From contig JALDRK010000018.1 in the NCBI GenBank assembly GCA_031315915.1, forward strand, positions 1 to 64,000: 64,000 nt of DNA. Reading direction: 5' to 3'. The DNA comes from Nitrospirales bacterium. GTDB taxonomy: Bacteria; Nitrospirota; Nitrospiria; Nitrospirales; UBA8639. The position numbers were made by a program, and so were the translations under genes. The notes under the pieces were generated by a model. It was not told the DNA's origin and searched no databases. It saw only the letters and a program-made list of their open reading frames with translations. Below are positions 17,494-25,423 of the stretch, one piece after another (positions within the stretch are counted from its first letter, which is position 1; every line of letters starts with the position of its first letter).

Positions 17494-17918
17494 TTACCGT
17501 CCCGCTCGTTCAAATTCTTCCCGGAGATATAGGCCAGTGTCATAGTTGCCATCGATCACGGGGTGGAGGGTAATTGTAATCGAAGGGTATCGCAATGATC
17601 TGTGTCGCCGTAAATTCTTTTGAGGGGTTTCGACCTCAAAATCCTCCCCTTCGTATACCGGTACCGCTGGGGGTTATCTCCATATCGAGCCATCATGGTG
17701 TACCGACCAGGAGAGACGGGCACAGTTCGATGGGTCTTGTCAGGGATAGAGAGAGAAGCTGGGGATGGACCCACCAATTTCACTAAGGCTTCTTCCCCGG
17801 ATTGATTGTCAAACGTCACGGTGCTTTGAGCAGCCGTTGCCACGCTGAAGACTAGCAGACACAGGCTCTCGCTTATACACAGAATGAAGAATAGAGGCCG
17901 CCAAGGCCACCTCTTCAT
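17494..17918 (-). pseudogene. Small secreted beta-rich protein, frameshifted
   Basis: From ATG 17918 (GGGGGAA upstream) a signal peptide leads into Val-Thr-Phe-Asp-Asn-Gln-Ser-Gly-Glu-Glu and Lys-Leu-Val-Gly-Pro-Ser. Val-Pro-Val-Ser-Pro-Gly-Arg-Tyr and Arg-Tyr-Gly-Asp follow. This is a beta-sandwich pattern I have seen in uncharacterised exported proteins. The open frame ends at 17556 with an implausible basic tail. Adding one base near 17650 gives instead Glu-Asp-Phe-Glu-Val-Glu-Thr-Pro and Ile-Thr-Ile-Thr-Leu-His-Pro-Val-Ile-Asp-Gly-Asn-Tyr, ending at 17494, which fits the fold far better. The intact protein would have about 140 residues. Confidence 0.65.
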
Positions 17919-18149
17919 GAGAAATTTCCCCCAATGGAGAAGTAGAAACAGCTGGAATTTTGATTGAGGGACTATCATAGACAATTTACCCAATAATTTC
18001 ACCTTTTTGTAAAAGTCTCTCCCGTCTCGTTCCACGATAGATCAATACCATGAATTCCTTGACATTTTGCCTTTTCGTATCTATTTTTGAAAACTCAAAT
18101 TTCGTCGATTGATAATCTCTCCATCTCAAAATCAAAGGAGGAAAATAAA

Positions 18150-19460
18150 ATTTTTTACTGGAAAGTCGTTTCTCTATGTTGCGCCTTGCTGTTTCTTTCG
18201 GTGGGGATCTGCTGGTCTCAAGATGGGAGAGACCAAGAATGTCGATTTTCGATTACGGATAATCGAAATCAAGAATTTGATGTGTATGCACCCTGTTTCC
18301 GGTCGTTTAAACTATCGACCGAACGAGAAACCCGTCTGGTGAATTTAGGGCAGATTCGTTCAGTTCAGGTTCACCAGATTGAGGCCCAAAACGTAACCTT
18401 AAAGATTTTCTTGCAGACTGAAACAACTTTGGAAGGAGCCGTTCCTGCCCATACAGGATTTCCCATCATTGGGGGCCAAATTCTGATCGGAGGACACCTT
18501 GAGGAAGTGTACAGCGATATCTCTTGGAAATTTGTTTCGAAAATCCAATGGAAGAAATGGGAGGATCCAAAACCGGCAAACTTTTCAGGAGATTGCCGAC
18601 ATACGTCGGGGGCCTCTGAGATCATGTTAGCAAACGGTAGCAGCCCACTAAGACTTGAAGGAATCGAAGCCTACACCCGAACTTCACTTAATACAGGGCT
18701 TGCATATTTCTGGGGACATGGACCGGAATTAACGGTTAACGAATATCACGCTAGCCCACTATGTAATCGGACCCTTGTGGTGACGGTTGGTGATCTCCGG
18801 TTCCCAATTGGGTTCCAGAAAATATCCTTTTTTTCGTCTCACACAGGAATACTTGAACTATTGAATTCCCGCCATATTCGGTTTGACACCCTTGAGGACT
18901 CCAGAGCAGTTGAATTTTATCGAGGTCGAACCCCATTCGGTTGGATTGTGTACAAAATGCATGATTTAGAGTCTTGGAAATTTCAAGAACCCATGGTCCA
19001 AAATGCTGAAAGCTCTCTGGAGAAAATTTTCCTTGGATTCGAGATTACCACCGATCGGGGAATGTACCGCACCCAAACAGTGGAAGTTTCGCAAAAAGTA
19101 ACTAACGATAATATCGAGTTGAGAATATTGACAGGAAAACTGAAGGATCGGTACTCCATTGAACACAATGATTCCGTTGGCGATTTCTTAGATGTCAAAG
19201 ATCATGATCTACGAGTATTCAACCAATTCCCTCTTCGAAGAGGAGAAACCCTGTTATTGGTGAACCTGCCAGATGTGGATTCTTTGGAGCGAGTGGGAGA
19301 TGAAATACTCGTGACAGTTCAGGATAAATCACTTTTCCGTGGGATTTTGGGTACCAACGACCCGCCATTACTATTGAAGTTTACCGACAATGATACCCGT
19401 AAACCCGTCGCCATCGATTTCGAAACCCTTTCTAAAATTCGTTCTCTGACAGAACCATAA
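18150..19460 (+). CDS. Secreted three-module protein, paralogue 2 (novel family)
   Basis: Paralogue of the proteins at 14229 and 20873. The open frame begins at TTG 18087, but its first 21 codons look non-coding. A perfect AAAGGAGG at 18134-18141 sits 8 bases before an in-frame ATT at 18150, and from there a textbook signal peptide begins (Phe-Tyr-Trp-Lys, then a hydrophobic core to about residue 23). I therefore place the start at AUU (436 residues). Cys31 and Cys49 give the family Cys-x17-Cys. Other shared marks are Ile-Gly-Gly-His-Leu in module A, Asn-Thr-Gly-Leu-Ala-Tyr with Gly-Pro-Glu-Leu-Thr-Val before module B, and Thr-Leu-Leu-Leu-Val-Asn-Leu opening module C. Function unknown; likely periplasmic or surface-exposed. 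Confidence 0.72.
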   Translation: MFYWKVVSLCCALLFLSVGICWSQDGRDQECRFSITDNRNQEFDVYAPCFRSFKLSTERETRLVNLGQIRSVQVHQIEAQNVTLKIFLQTETTLEGAVPAHTGFPIIGGQILIGGHLEEVYSDISWKFVSKIQWKKWEDPKPANFSGDCRHTSGASEIMLANGSSPLRLEGIEAYTRTSLNTGLAYFWGHGPELTVNEYHASPLCNRTLVVTVGDLRFPIGFQKISFFSSHTGILELLNSRHIRFDTLEDSRAVEFYRGRTPFGWIVYKMHDLESWKFQEPMVQNAESSLEKIFLGFEITTDRGMYRTQTVEVSQKVTNDNIELRILTGKLKDRYSIEHNDSVGDFLDVKDHDLRVFNQFPLRRGETLLLVNLPDVDSLERVGDEILVTVQDKSLFRGILGTNDPPLLLKFTDNDTRKPVAIDFETLSKIRSLTEP

Positions 19461-19497
19461 TTTTATCCTGGGATGAAACGACAAAAGGCAGATCGCT

Positions 19498-19995
19498 ATG
19501 ATTGGAAAATGTAAGATGTGTGGTTGGCAAGCCGGTATTTTTAACCTTAAAAATGGAGTCTGTAAAGCTTGCGCTAGCAAGAACGTGGATCTTTCCGATA
19601 GCCTTTCTCAAATAGAGCAAATGCACCATATTGAGGCTGGAGCTAACGCGGAACAATTTTCATCGTTTTCCTTTGCAGGACGTATTACACGTAGCACATT
19701 CTGGACGCATATGGTTTTGCTATCACTGATAGGCGGGGGATTGCATATTGTCTTCCTTCTGAGCAGTGGCAGAGGTGGGTTCAAAGGACCAGAGGTCATA
19801 GGATATTCCATCCTTTACACCCCAATCCTATATTTAGTACTTACGACCTCTGTGAAAAGACTGCACGACCTTGATAAGTCTGGATGGGTGGCAGTAACGC
19901 TATTTATTCCAATCCTAAATATCATGATCCTTTTTATACTCGGCCTTGCCCCTGGCACTGAAGGGCCCAATCGTTTTGGTGAAGAACTACGGTAA
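19498..19995 (+). CDS. Zinc-ribbon DUF805 membrane protein
   Basis: A 165-residue protein. The N-terminus carries Cys-Lys-Met-Cys and Cys-Lys-Ala-Cys about 14 residues apart, a CxxC...CxxC zinc-ribbon-like pair. After a linker, a DUF805 domain begins at Phe-Ala-Gly-Arg-Ile-Thr-Arg-Ser-Thr-Phe-Trp, the usual opening of that family. Three or more membrane helices follow, with Lys-Arg-Leu-His-Asp-Leu-Asp-Lys-Ser-Gly-Trp between helices and Gly-Thr-Glu-Gly-Pro-Asn-Arg-Phe-Gly at the end. DUF805 proteins are small inner-membrane proteins of unknown role. It follows paralogue 2 by 37 bases on the same strand, so the two are probably co-transcribed. Confidence 0.88.
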   Translation: MIGKCKMCGWQAGIFNLKNGVCKACASKNVDLSDSLSQIEQMHHIEAGANAEQFSSFSFAGRITRSTFWTHMVLLSLIGGGLHIVFLLSSGRGGFKGPEVIGYSILYTPILYLVLTTSVKRLHDLDKSGWVAVTLFIPILNIMILFILGLAPGTEGPNRFGEELR

Positions 19996-20089
19996 GCGTT
20001 CCTGAATGCTGCACCCTTATCTAGAAAAACATTCGTCGGGAAGTTCAGCAGGTAGGAGGATGTTCCTTCAGAGCCATTTGTCCCCTTTA

Positions 20090-20668
20090 TTATTTTATAG
20101 AAAGGGATTCGTTGTCGGGCCACTTGCTCAACAGATCATACATTTTTCGATTAATCCACAAACTTGAATCACTTACCCAATCAATAGGTGTTCTCCCAAA
20201 AGAATCCTTGAGGTCCCTATCAGCTCCTTTCTCTAATAAAATCTTTGCCACATCCAATGATTCAGGGCGGCCATCGGTAACAGCCAAATGCAAAGGAGTT
20301 AACCCCATTTGACTTTGAGAATTCACATTGGCTCCCTTCAACAACAATAAATTCATCATGGGAACGTTGAGTTTGTTCGTTGCTAAATGTAGAGGCGTTT
20401 CCCCCCGTGAATCCCTTGCCTCAATATTGGCTCCTTCTGCCAATAACCAATCTACCACATCTTTTTGATTTCTTATAACCGCAACATGAAGAGGAGTAAA
20501 TCCCGACATGAGGTCGACTTCTTCAATATCTCCCCCTTCGGCGATGAGCCGTTGTATTAAAAGAAGATCTCCCTCCGCCGCTGTCTTGAATAATAAGGAA
20601 GCGGCCCACGCCATGGAAACTGGACTGAGGACCAAAATTCCAATCCATAAGATTCGTGAAAATTTCAT
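20090..20668 (-). CDS. Exported ankyrin-repeat protein
   Basis: A 192-residue protein with a signal peptide (residues 1-22, ending Ala-Trp-Ala) followed by about four ankyrin repeats. Gly-Phe-Thr-Pro-Leu-His-Val-Ala, Gly-Glu-Thr-Pro-Leu-His-Leu-Ala and Gly-Leu-Thr-Pro-Leu-His-Leu-Ala are the repeat cores, each followed by Leu-Leu-x-x-Gly-Ala-x-Ile/Val. Gly-Arg-Thr-Pro-Ile-Asp begins the last, partial one. Ankyrin repeats mediate protein-protein contacts; export places this one in the periplasm or at the surface. It is transcribed against its neighbours on both sides, both of which belong to the secreted-paralogue cluster. Confidence 0.9.
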   Translation of the reverse strand: MKFSRILWIGILVLSPVSMAWAASLLFKTAAEGDLLLIQRLIAEGGDIEEVDLMSGFTPLHVAVIRNQKDVVDWLLAEGANIEARDSRGETPLHLATNKLNVPMMNLLLLKGANVNSQSQMGLTPLHLAVTDGRPESLDVAKILLEKGADRDLKDSFGRTPIDWVSDSSLWINRKMYDLLSKWPDNESLSIK

Positions 20669-20872
20669 TGTTAATCTCCCCTCAAAATCACAACATTAAA
20701 GAAGCGTCAAATTTGTATAGGATGTTGTCTTGCCATATTAGGAAAAAAGGAAATCAAGCCGTCCCGCAAGACCTCACATTGCTTCCCTTTCTTTTTCCCT
20801 GCAAATTCTGCCACAATGGTCTCTCCGTTTCAAAAATTTTTCGTTTTCCAAAGTCAAGGGATCAGCACGAAA

Positions 20873-22240
20873 ATGAAGCTCAATGGAATCTGGTCCGCTT
20901 TTCTCCTCTTATCAATTGTTTGCACAATCACTCAAACACCAACCATCGGAACTACTAAAGAGATTGATTTGGAGCAAGCATGCCCATTTTTGCTCAAGGA
21001 TACTGAGGGAATGACCTATGAAGTTATTTTGAACTGCACCGACACTCTTACGTATGTAAACGAAAAAGGGATACTTATTAATATAGAATTTTCAAAAATT
21101 TCAACTGGAACAGTAGAGGAAAACGGAATCGACGACTGGGTTATGGAACTCAATCCTCTGGAAGGGAAGACTATTACCGGACGTGTGCCCTATCCTGGAA
21201 AAACGAAGTTCCGGAAAGACGGCCATGTGATATTAGGAGGCCGATTCTTTACGGCAGAAATCCACCATCCTTGGCAGGAACTTCACTCATTTCAAAAATC
21301 GTTTATTGATCTGCCACAAAGGTCGGATTTTCCCGAAAATTCGGATTTACTATCTACCGCCGAATTAACTTTTATAGGTGATCACTCATCATTGGTAGCC
21401 GAGGAAATTCGTTCATTCAAACGGATACCACGGGGAACGGGACTAGGATATAAGTACAATTTTAGTTCTTTCGTTGGTCCAGAAATCAAAGTTGATGCCT
21501 ATCAACCCGTAACTTTGAATGACGACAGAATTTCCATTAAACAGGGGAAACTCAAAATTCATATACCCATGGTGACCTTAGCAGAAATTGATCTTAAGGA
21601 ACACAGCCTCAAACTCAGAAATTCAAAATCAATCCAGTTTGATTCTCTAAAATTTGGGTTTCGGAACTTTTTTACAGCCCACACACCATTAGGCAAGGTG
21701 GTGTTTGAGGAAGGAGATTTATCGACAGTAAAATTTGGGGCAAATTTCCCTTTTAAAAAAACTCTGACACAGGCAATGACAAATACGTTTGAAATCGCAA
21801 CAACTCAACAGGGCCTCTTTCACACCAAGAACCTACAGGTTGCTTTGGAGGTTTCCCATGAGGCCATAAAATCCAGGCTCCTTTTTGACCTTCTCAATGA
21901 CGCCTACCAAAATAAAAAGACTCATTTGGAGATGTTGCCCCAACGAGCCATCATCCAAAATAGTATTCCCATTCAATTTCAGGAAGCCTTTTTACTCCTG
22001 GATATAGAGCAAGCTCAAAAAATAGAGATTGATAAGGGGCGCTTCACCATTGAATTAGCTAGCCAGGGCACCATGGAAGGGATTCTTCATTCCGATTGGG
22101 CAAACCTCAAGATCACCTTCGTGGACATGAAGAATCAACAGCCTATGACAGTAGAAATTCATGATCTTATTTCGATTATCCGCCATGTACAAATCGAAAA
22201 ATCATCCAATGGCCAATTAGGGTTAGAGGATAGCAATTGA
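20873..22240 (+). CDS. Secreted three-module protein, paralogue 3 (novel family)
   Basis: A 455-residue member of the family also found at 14229 and 18150. The frame opens at 20816, but ATG 20873 places a signal peptide at the N-terminus. Cys37 and Cys55 form the conserved Cys-x17-Cys. Module A contains Glu-Gly-Lys-Thr-Ile-Thr-Gly and Val-Ile-Leu-Gly-Gly-Arg. The inter-module motif is Gly-Thr-Gly-Leu-Gly-Tyr followed by Val-Gly-Pro-Glu-Ile-Lys-Val. Module B holds Thr-Pro-Leu-Gly-Lys-Val-Val-Phe, matching Ser-Ile-Val-Gly-Thr-Val-Val-Phe of paralogue 1. Module C holds Phe-Leu-Leu-Leu-Asp-Ile. Similarity to paralogue 1 is closest in module B. The stop overlaps the next gene (TTGA), implying a co-translated partner. 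Confidence 0.75.
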   Translation: MKLNGIWSAFLLLSIVCTITQTPTIGTTKEIDLEQACPFLLKDTEGMTYEVILNCTDTLTYVNEKGILINIEFSKISTGTVEENGIDDWVMELNPLEGKTITGRVPYPGKTKFRKDGHVILGGRFFTAEIHHPWQELHSFQKSFIDLPQRSDFPENSDLLSTAELTFIGDHSSLVAEEIRSFKRIPRGTGLGYKYNFSSFVGPEIKVDAYQPVTLNDDRISIKQGKLKIHIPMVTLAEIDLKEHSLKLRNSKSIQFDSLKFGFRNFFTAHTPLGKVVFEEGDLSTVKFGANFPFKKTLTQAMTNTFEIATTQQGLFHTKNLQVALEVSHEAIKSRLLFDLLNDAYQNKKTHLEMLPQRAIIQNSIPIQFQEAFLLLDIEQAQKIEIDKGRFTIELASQGTMEGILHSDWANLKITFVDMKNQQPMTVEIHDLISIIRHVQIEKSSNGQLGLEDSN

Positions 22241-22782
22241 CGTTTATGATACTTTTCTTGCTCACGGTTGGGCTCGTGCTCCTTCCTATAGGAAAGAGCT
22301 TACAAAATCTGGCGTTTGGAAACGAATTGGATCAAAGTTTGATTCTTTCGGCTGCTCACGTGTGTCGGGGAGGATCATTAGAAAAGGCACGACCTTATGA
22401 TGGCACTAAGAACACAGTCCTTCATAGCATTTTTCTCATTGACCAAGATGGCATTGAACACACATGGACTTATTGGATACCCGAAGAAATGCTTGCAAAA
22501 AAAATAGAGACTCTAGAACTTGTGGCTTGTGTCAAAGAGACATTGGAAACCATACAGACCTGCCCCTATTATGGAGGATCAATTCAGCGTAAAAGGTATA
22601 AAATTGCGATTGATCTATGGGAGGCATACTCTGGTCGCCGAATTGCCTCCGAAAATGTTAAGGGAGAGAATCCCCGAGCGTGCCAATCCAAAGAATCTAT
22701 GTTCTCCTCAACATTGATGGGTACTCGAGTGGAATTCGAGCAAGTTCTCCCTTTTCTAGAACAATATAGCCGAATTCCGTAG
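22237..22782 (+). CDS. Exported hypothetical protein coupled to paralogue 3
   Basis: A 181-residue protein with a hydrophobic N-terminal signal (Met-Ile-Leu-Phe-Leu-Leu-Thr-Val-Gly). The frame can begin at TTG 22237, overlapping the stop of the preceding gene, or at ATG 22246. The C-terminal half reads Asp-Leu-Trp-Glu-Ala-Tyr-Ser-Gly-Arg-Arg, then Gly-Glu-Asn-Pro-Arg-Ala-Cys, then Gly-Thr-Arg-Val-Glu-Phe-Glu-Gln-Val. This beta-domain pattern recurs at the C-termini of uncharacterised exported proteins; no named family is claimed. Four Cys (42, 94, 107 and about 150) suggest disulfides. The overlap indicates that it works with paralogue 3. Confidence 0.65.
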   Translation: MTFMILFLLTVGLVLLPIGKSLQNLAFGNELDQSLILSAAHVCRGGSLEKARPYDGTKNTVLHSIFLIDQDGIEHTWTYWIPEEMLAKKIETLELVACVKETLETIQTCPYYGGSIQRKRYKIAIDLWEAYSGRRIASENVKGENPRACQSKESMFSSTLMGTRVEFEQVLPFLEQYSRIP

Positions 22783-23002
22783 TTGGAAAAATCTTCTGAA
22801 GCAAGATCACGTCGTACTTGCCCAAGGAGGCTTCGGCACCCATGCTGAGCAAATTCAACTACGCCACCCTGGAATTCCCAAAAACTCATTGCATTCCAAT
22901 ACCCATTGGCAGTTCTTGAAATTTGCAAAAACCCAACTGCGGAATTCGGGATTAGTCGAAAGGCCGAGAGGCCCTCTGTGAAAGATGTTTTGGTGGCAAC
23001 TC

Positions 23003-23409
23003 TTAACGTTTTTCCGGAAACATCCTCAAAAAATCCGCAAGCCGAATGACGGTCGTTCCCTCGAGCGATCGTAATTTCAAGATCTCCTGATCACCTGTGA
23101 CAATGATATCGGCCTGCGATTCTTTGGCACATTCCAGAATACGATTGTCGGCGGTATCCTGAAGAAGGGAGATTGTGTGCGAAGGACGAATAACCTGGGC
23201 CGTGCGCACGATTATTTTCAAGGCGGCTTTGATGTCGCTTTCCTCTTGAGGAAATTTATTTCTGAAAACATTGGCGGTTTCGGTCAGAATTGGGATCGAC
23301 GTGCAGAGCGTGCAACGTTTCTGTGGGCAAGCAAGAACGCGTCCTCTCCCTGGCTACCGCGCACGAGAAAAGCCGAGACATACGCATTGGTGTCAAAGAC
23401 CGCCCTCAT
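23003..23409 (-). pseudogene. PIN-domain toxin (VapC-like), frameshifted
   Basis: Starting at ATG 23409, which overlaps the antitoxin stop by one base, the frame gives Met-Arg-Ala-Val-Phe-Asp-Thr-Asn-Ala-Tyr-Val-Ser, the PIN N-terminus with its first catalytic Asp, but stops within about 42 codons. One added base near 23335 restores Pro-Ile-Leu-Thr-Glu-Thr-Ala-Asn-Val-Phe (second acidic site). This joins the frame ending at 23003 with Asp-Thr-Ala-Asp-Asn-Arg-Ile-Leu-Glu-Cys-Ala and Ile-Val-Thr-Gly-Asp-Gln-Glu (third and fourth acidic residues). The repaired protein has about 135 residues and a full PIN ribonuclease active site. It is either decayed or an assembly error. Confidence 0.82.
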
Positions 23410-23654
23410 CAACGATCTTCGAACACGATTCGTTCGATTTCTTTCTCACTAAGCATATCATCCTTCCCGGACTGCCTGGCCATTTTCCGCTGGAGTTTAA
23501 AAAACTCTTCCTCTCCACGATCCGCTTTATAACACTCAATCATACGACGAAAGAGTTCGCTCTTGGTCGTTTTTTCCTGTTCCGCCAGTTTTTGGTATTC
23601 CTCCGCCATTTCCGGACTGACGGAAAACCCAATCACCGTCGTCTTGCGGGCCAT
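23409..23654 (-). CDS. Ribbon-helix-helix (CopG-like) antitoxin
   Basis: An 81-residue protein with a basic N-terminus, the strand Thr-Thr-Val-Ile-Gly-Phe-Ser-Val and two helices (Glu-Met-Ala-Glu-Glu-Tyr and Ser-Glu-Leu-Phe-Arg-Arg-Met). This is the ribbon-helix-helix DNA-binding fold of CopG/VapB-type antitoxins. The acidic C-terminus would wrap the toxin. AAGGAGGTG precedes the start at 23654. It overlaps the PIN toxin start by one base (TGATG), the typical order antitoxin then toxin. A 19-base imperfect palindrome just upstream is a likely autoregulatory operator. Confidence 0.88.
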   Translation of the reverse strand: MARKTTVIGFSVSPEMAEEYQKLAEQEKTTKSELFRRMIECYKADRGEEEFFKLQRKMARQSGKDDMLSEKEIERIVFEDR

Positions 23655-23671
23655 AGATGCTCACCTCCTTC

Positions 23672-23690
23672 AGTTTTACCCGGTTAAACT
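23672..23690 (-). promoter_or_regulatory. Candidate operator of the RHH antitoxin
   Basis: The 19-base sequence AGTTTAACCGGGTAAAACT (minus strand) is palindromic at 16 of 19 positions. It lies between a TATTAT -10-like element and the antitoxin Shine-Dalgarno, where an autorepressing RHH dimer would bind. Confidence 0.5.
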
Positions 23691-23744
23691 ATAATACGCT
23701 ATTTCCATCCCAACAAGACACCGCCAACTAAACCGGCAAAGCCA

Positions 23745-25088
23745 CTACTTCTCATTTACGCTATTGGTAGACGGCACATCGATGGTGAGTGTGGCGGAAA
23801 AGAAAATGGGAGTATCTGAGCGGTGGCGGGCTTCTTCTAGAAGTATTTCTATGTTGGGCTCAACCATGCCTTCGAAAGAGGTCTTCCCATTTGTTTCCAC
23901 AATGATCGGCTTAGAAAAATCCACCAGCTCCTGATTGAGAAAGATAGTATACCGCCTGATCCGATTAGTGTTCACCACAATCTTGTTGGAAATCGATATT
24001 TCCACATGAAGCTTGGCGTAGACCGCGCCGGCAATAAATTCGTCACGGCCGTCGATGAGGTTTTCCGTGAAGGCGGCTATCTGTTCCGTCGTATCGATAC
24101 GGACCCAATAAAATGGCGTCAAGTGGGTGGCATCCCGGACAAGGGAGAGGCTTCGTGGCAACTTCTCCCGTTTTCGCTCGTCAAACCAGGCAATGAGCTC
24201 CGGCAATTCTTGTTTAGGAAAGAAATGTCCCCCCGCATGCGGATGCGTCCATTGATGTTCCCGATAGTAATGGGGAATGCCCCGGCGCTGCATTTCCTTG
24301 ACCAAATCGCGGCTGAGTTCAACCGGCATGACTTGATCCTCTGCGCCATGGATGACATACACCGGAGTGTGCGACAAATTCTCGACAAAGGGAAACAGCA
24401 CATCATCAATCCCGCTGGCCATTGGGGCAATGCCGGCAAACCGGTCTGCATGATGCATCCCGATGATCCAGGCTCCAATGCCCCCGTTGGACATCCCGGT
24501 TAACATGATCCGATCGGGATCGACATGGTACCGGGCTTGGATATCCCGTAAGACCTGCAGGACCAATTCCTCCCCATGTCTCGTCCACCAGGCTCCCATT
24601 GACACAGACGGACAAGCCAGGATGTATTTCTCACCCAGGCGCGGCACCCAGCGATCCAAATAGGCTTCTCCGGTAAATCCTGCTCCATGCAGGCACAGGA
24701 TCAAGGGATAGGCAAGCTCCGGTTCATACGACTCAGGCACATAGAGCGCATAGGGTTGCGCCAATCCTCGGACCGTTACGGAACGGCTGGGTTGCACCCC
24801 AACCGGTTGAGACTCATAGCGAGGTGTCTCCTGAAGAATCCGAGTAATGGACTCCACATTGGCCTCGGACTGACGTTGAATGTCGACCAACAAAGTTTGC
24901 GCGGTTTCTGGAGAAGTGGCCTGCACGTATTCTTTGATCAACTCTGGAAGACTGCGGGGCAGGGAACCGGAAGAGATTTTGGCATCACCCGTTTCATTGA
25001 ACAAAGGCGACTGTGCCCAGGTGCTCCAGGCAACAAGAGACCATACGCATGAAAGCACCACAAGCAAAAATCTATAACTATGTATCAT
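23745..25088 (-). CDS. Secreted alpha/beta-hydrolase (PHB-depolymerase-like esterase)
   Basis: A 447-residue protein from ATG 25088 (AAGGGAAAG upstream; the frame opens at 25139). A signal peptide ends near Ser-Thr-Trp-Ala-Gln. After a helical region to about 110, an alpha/beta-hydrolase domain begins with Tyr-Pro-Leu-Ile-Leu-Cys-Leu-His-Gly-Ala-Gly, the oxyanion-hole motif. The nucleophile is Ser in Gly-Met-Ser-Asn-Gly-Gly. Val-Ile-His-Gly-Ala-Glu-Asp supplies the acid region, and His in His-Pro-His-Ala-Gly-Gly-His is the likely catalytic base. This order is that of LpqC/PHB-depolymerase-type esterases. The last 110 residues form an extra domain with the segment Arg-Arg-Tyr-Thr-Ile-Phe-Leu-Asn-Gln-Glu. 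The substrate is unknown. Confidence 0.82.
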   Translation of the reverse strand: MIHSYRFLLVVLSCVWSLVAWSTWAQSPLFNETGDAKISSGSLPRSLPELIKEYVQATSPETAQTLLVDIQRQSEANVESITRILQETPRYESQPVGVQPSRSVTVRGLAQPYALYVPESYEPELAYPLILCLHGAGFTGEAYLDRWVPRLGEKYILACPSVSMGAWWTRHGEELVLQVLRDIQARYHVDPDRIMLTGMSNGGIGAWIIGMHHADRFAGIAPMASGIDDVLFPFVENLSHTPVYVIHGAEDQVMPVELSRDLVKEMQRRGIPHYYREHQWTHPHAGGHFFPKQELPELIAWFDERKREKLPRSLSLVRDATHLTPFYWVRIDTTEQIAAFTENLIDGRDEFIAGAVYAKLHVEISISNKIVVNTNRIRRYTIFLNQELVDFSKPIIVETNGKTSFEGMVEPNIEILLEEARHRSDTPIFFSATLTIDVPSTNSVNEK

Positions 25089-25423
25089 GCCAGTTCTTTC
25101 CCTTTTACAAAAACAGTGACGCAACAATTGACTGACCATGGAGAAACCTTGACATATCCTCTCATATCTTAAGGGTTTATTCTATTTTCTCCGACCATGG
25201 CAGAACTTTTGAGAATTTTACTGCCTTAGTATTGTTGATACCGTCTACTCTCGTCTGACATCGATAGTGGCTTTTCATTTGCATCCGACTTGAATTGTTC
25301 ATATATTTGAGGGTAATTTATTCACATAGCCTATATTCGCTCTTCCCCCTTTCCCCCCCCCCTTTCCCCCTACTTAAAGTTCGCTAGAAATACTCTTGGC
25401 CATAGAATGCGTCGGGGTCAGGC
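25089..25423. other. Divergent intergenic region with poly-C tract
   Basis: About 335 bases between the leftward esterase gene and the rightward methyltransferase-like gene. It holds a C/T-rich stretch at about 25343-25370 with an uninterrupted run of ten C; no gene is seen. Confidence 0.55.
25343..25370 (+). repeat. Polypyrimidine tract with C10 homopolymer
   Basis: Runs of C5, C10 and C5 are separated by TTT, about 55-80 bases upstream of the methyltransferase-like start. Long C runs are prone to slippage and could alter promoter spacing. Confidence 0.8.
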
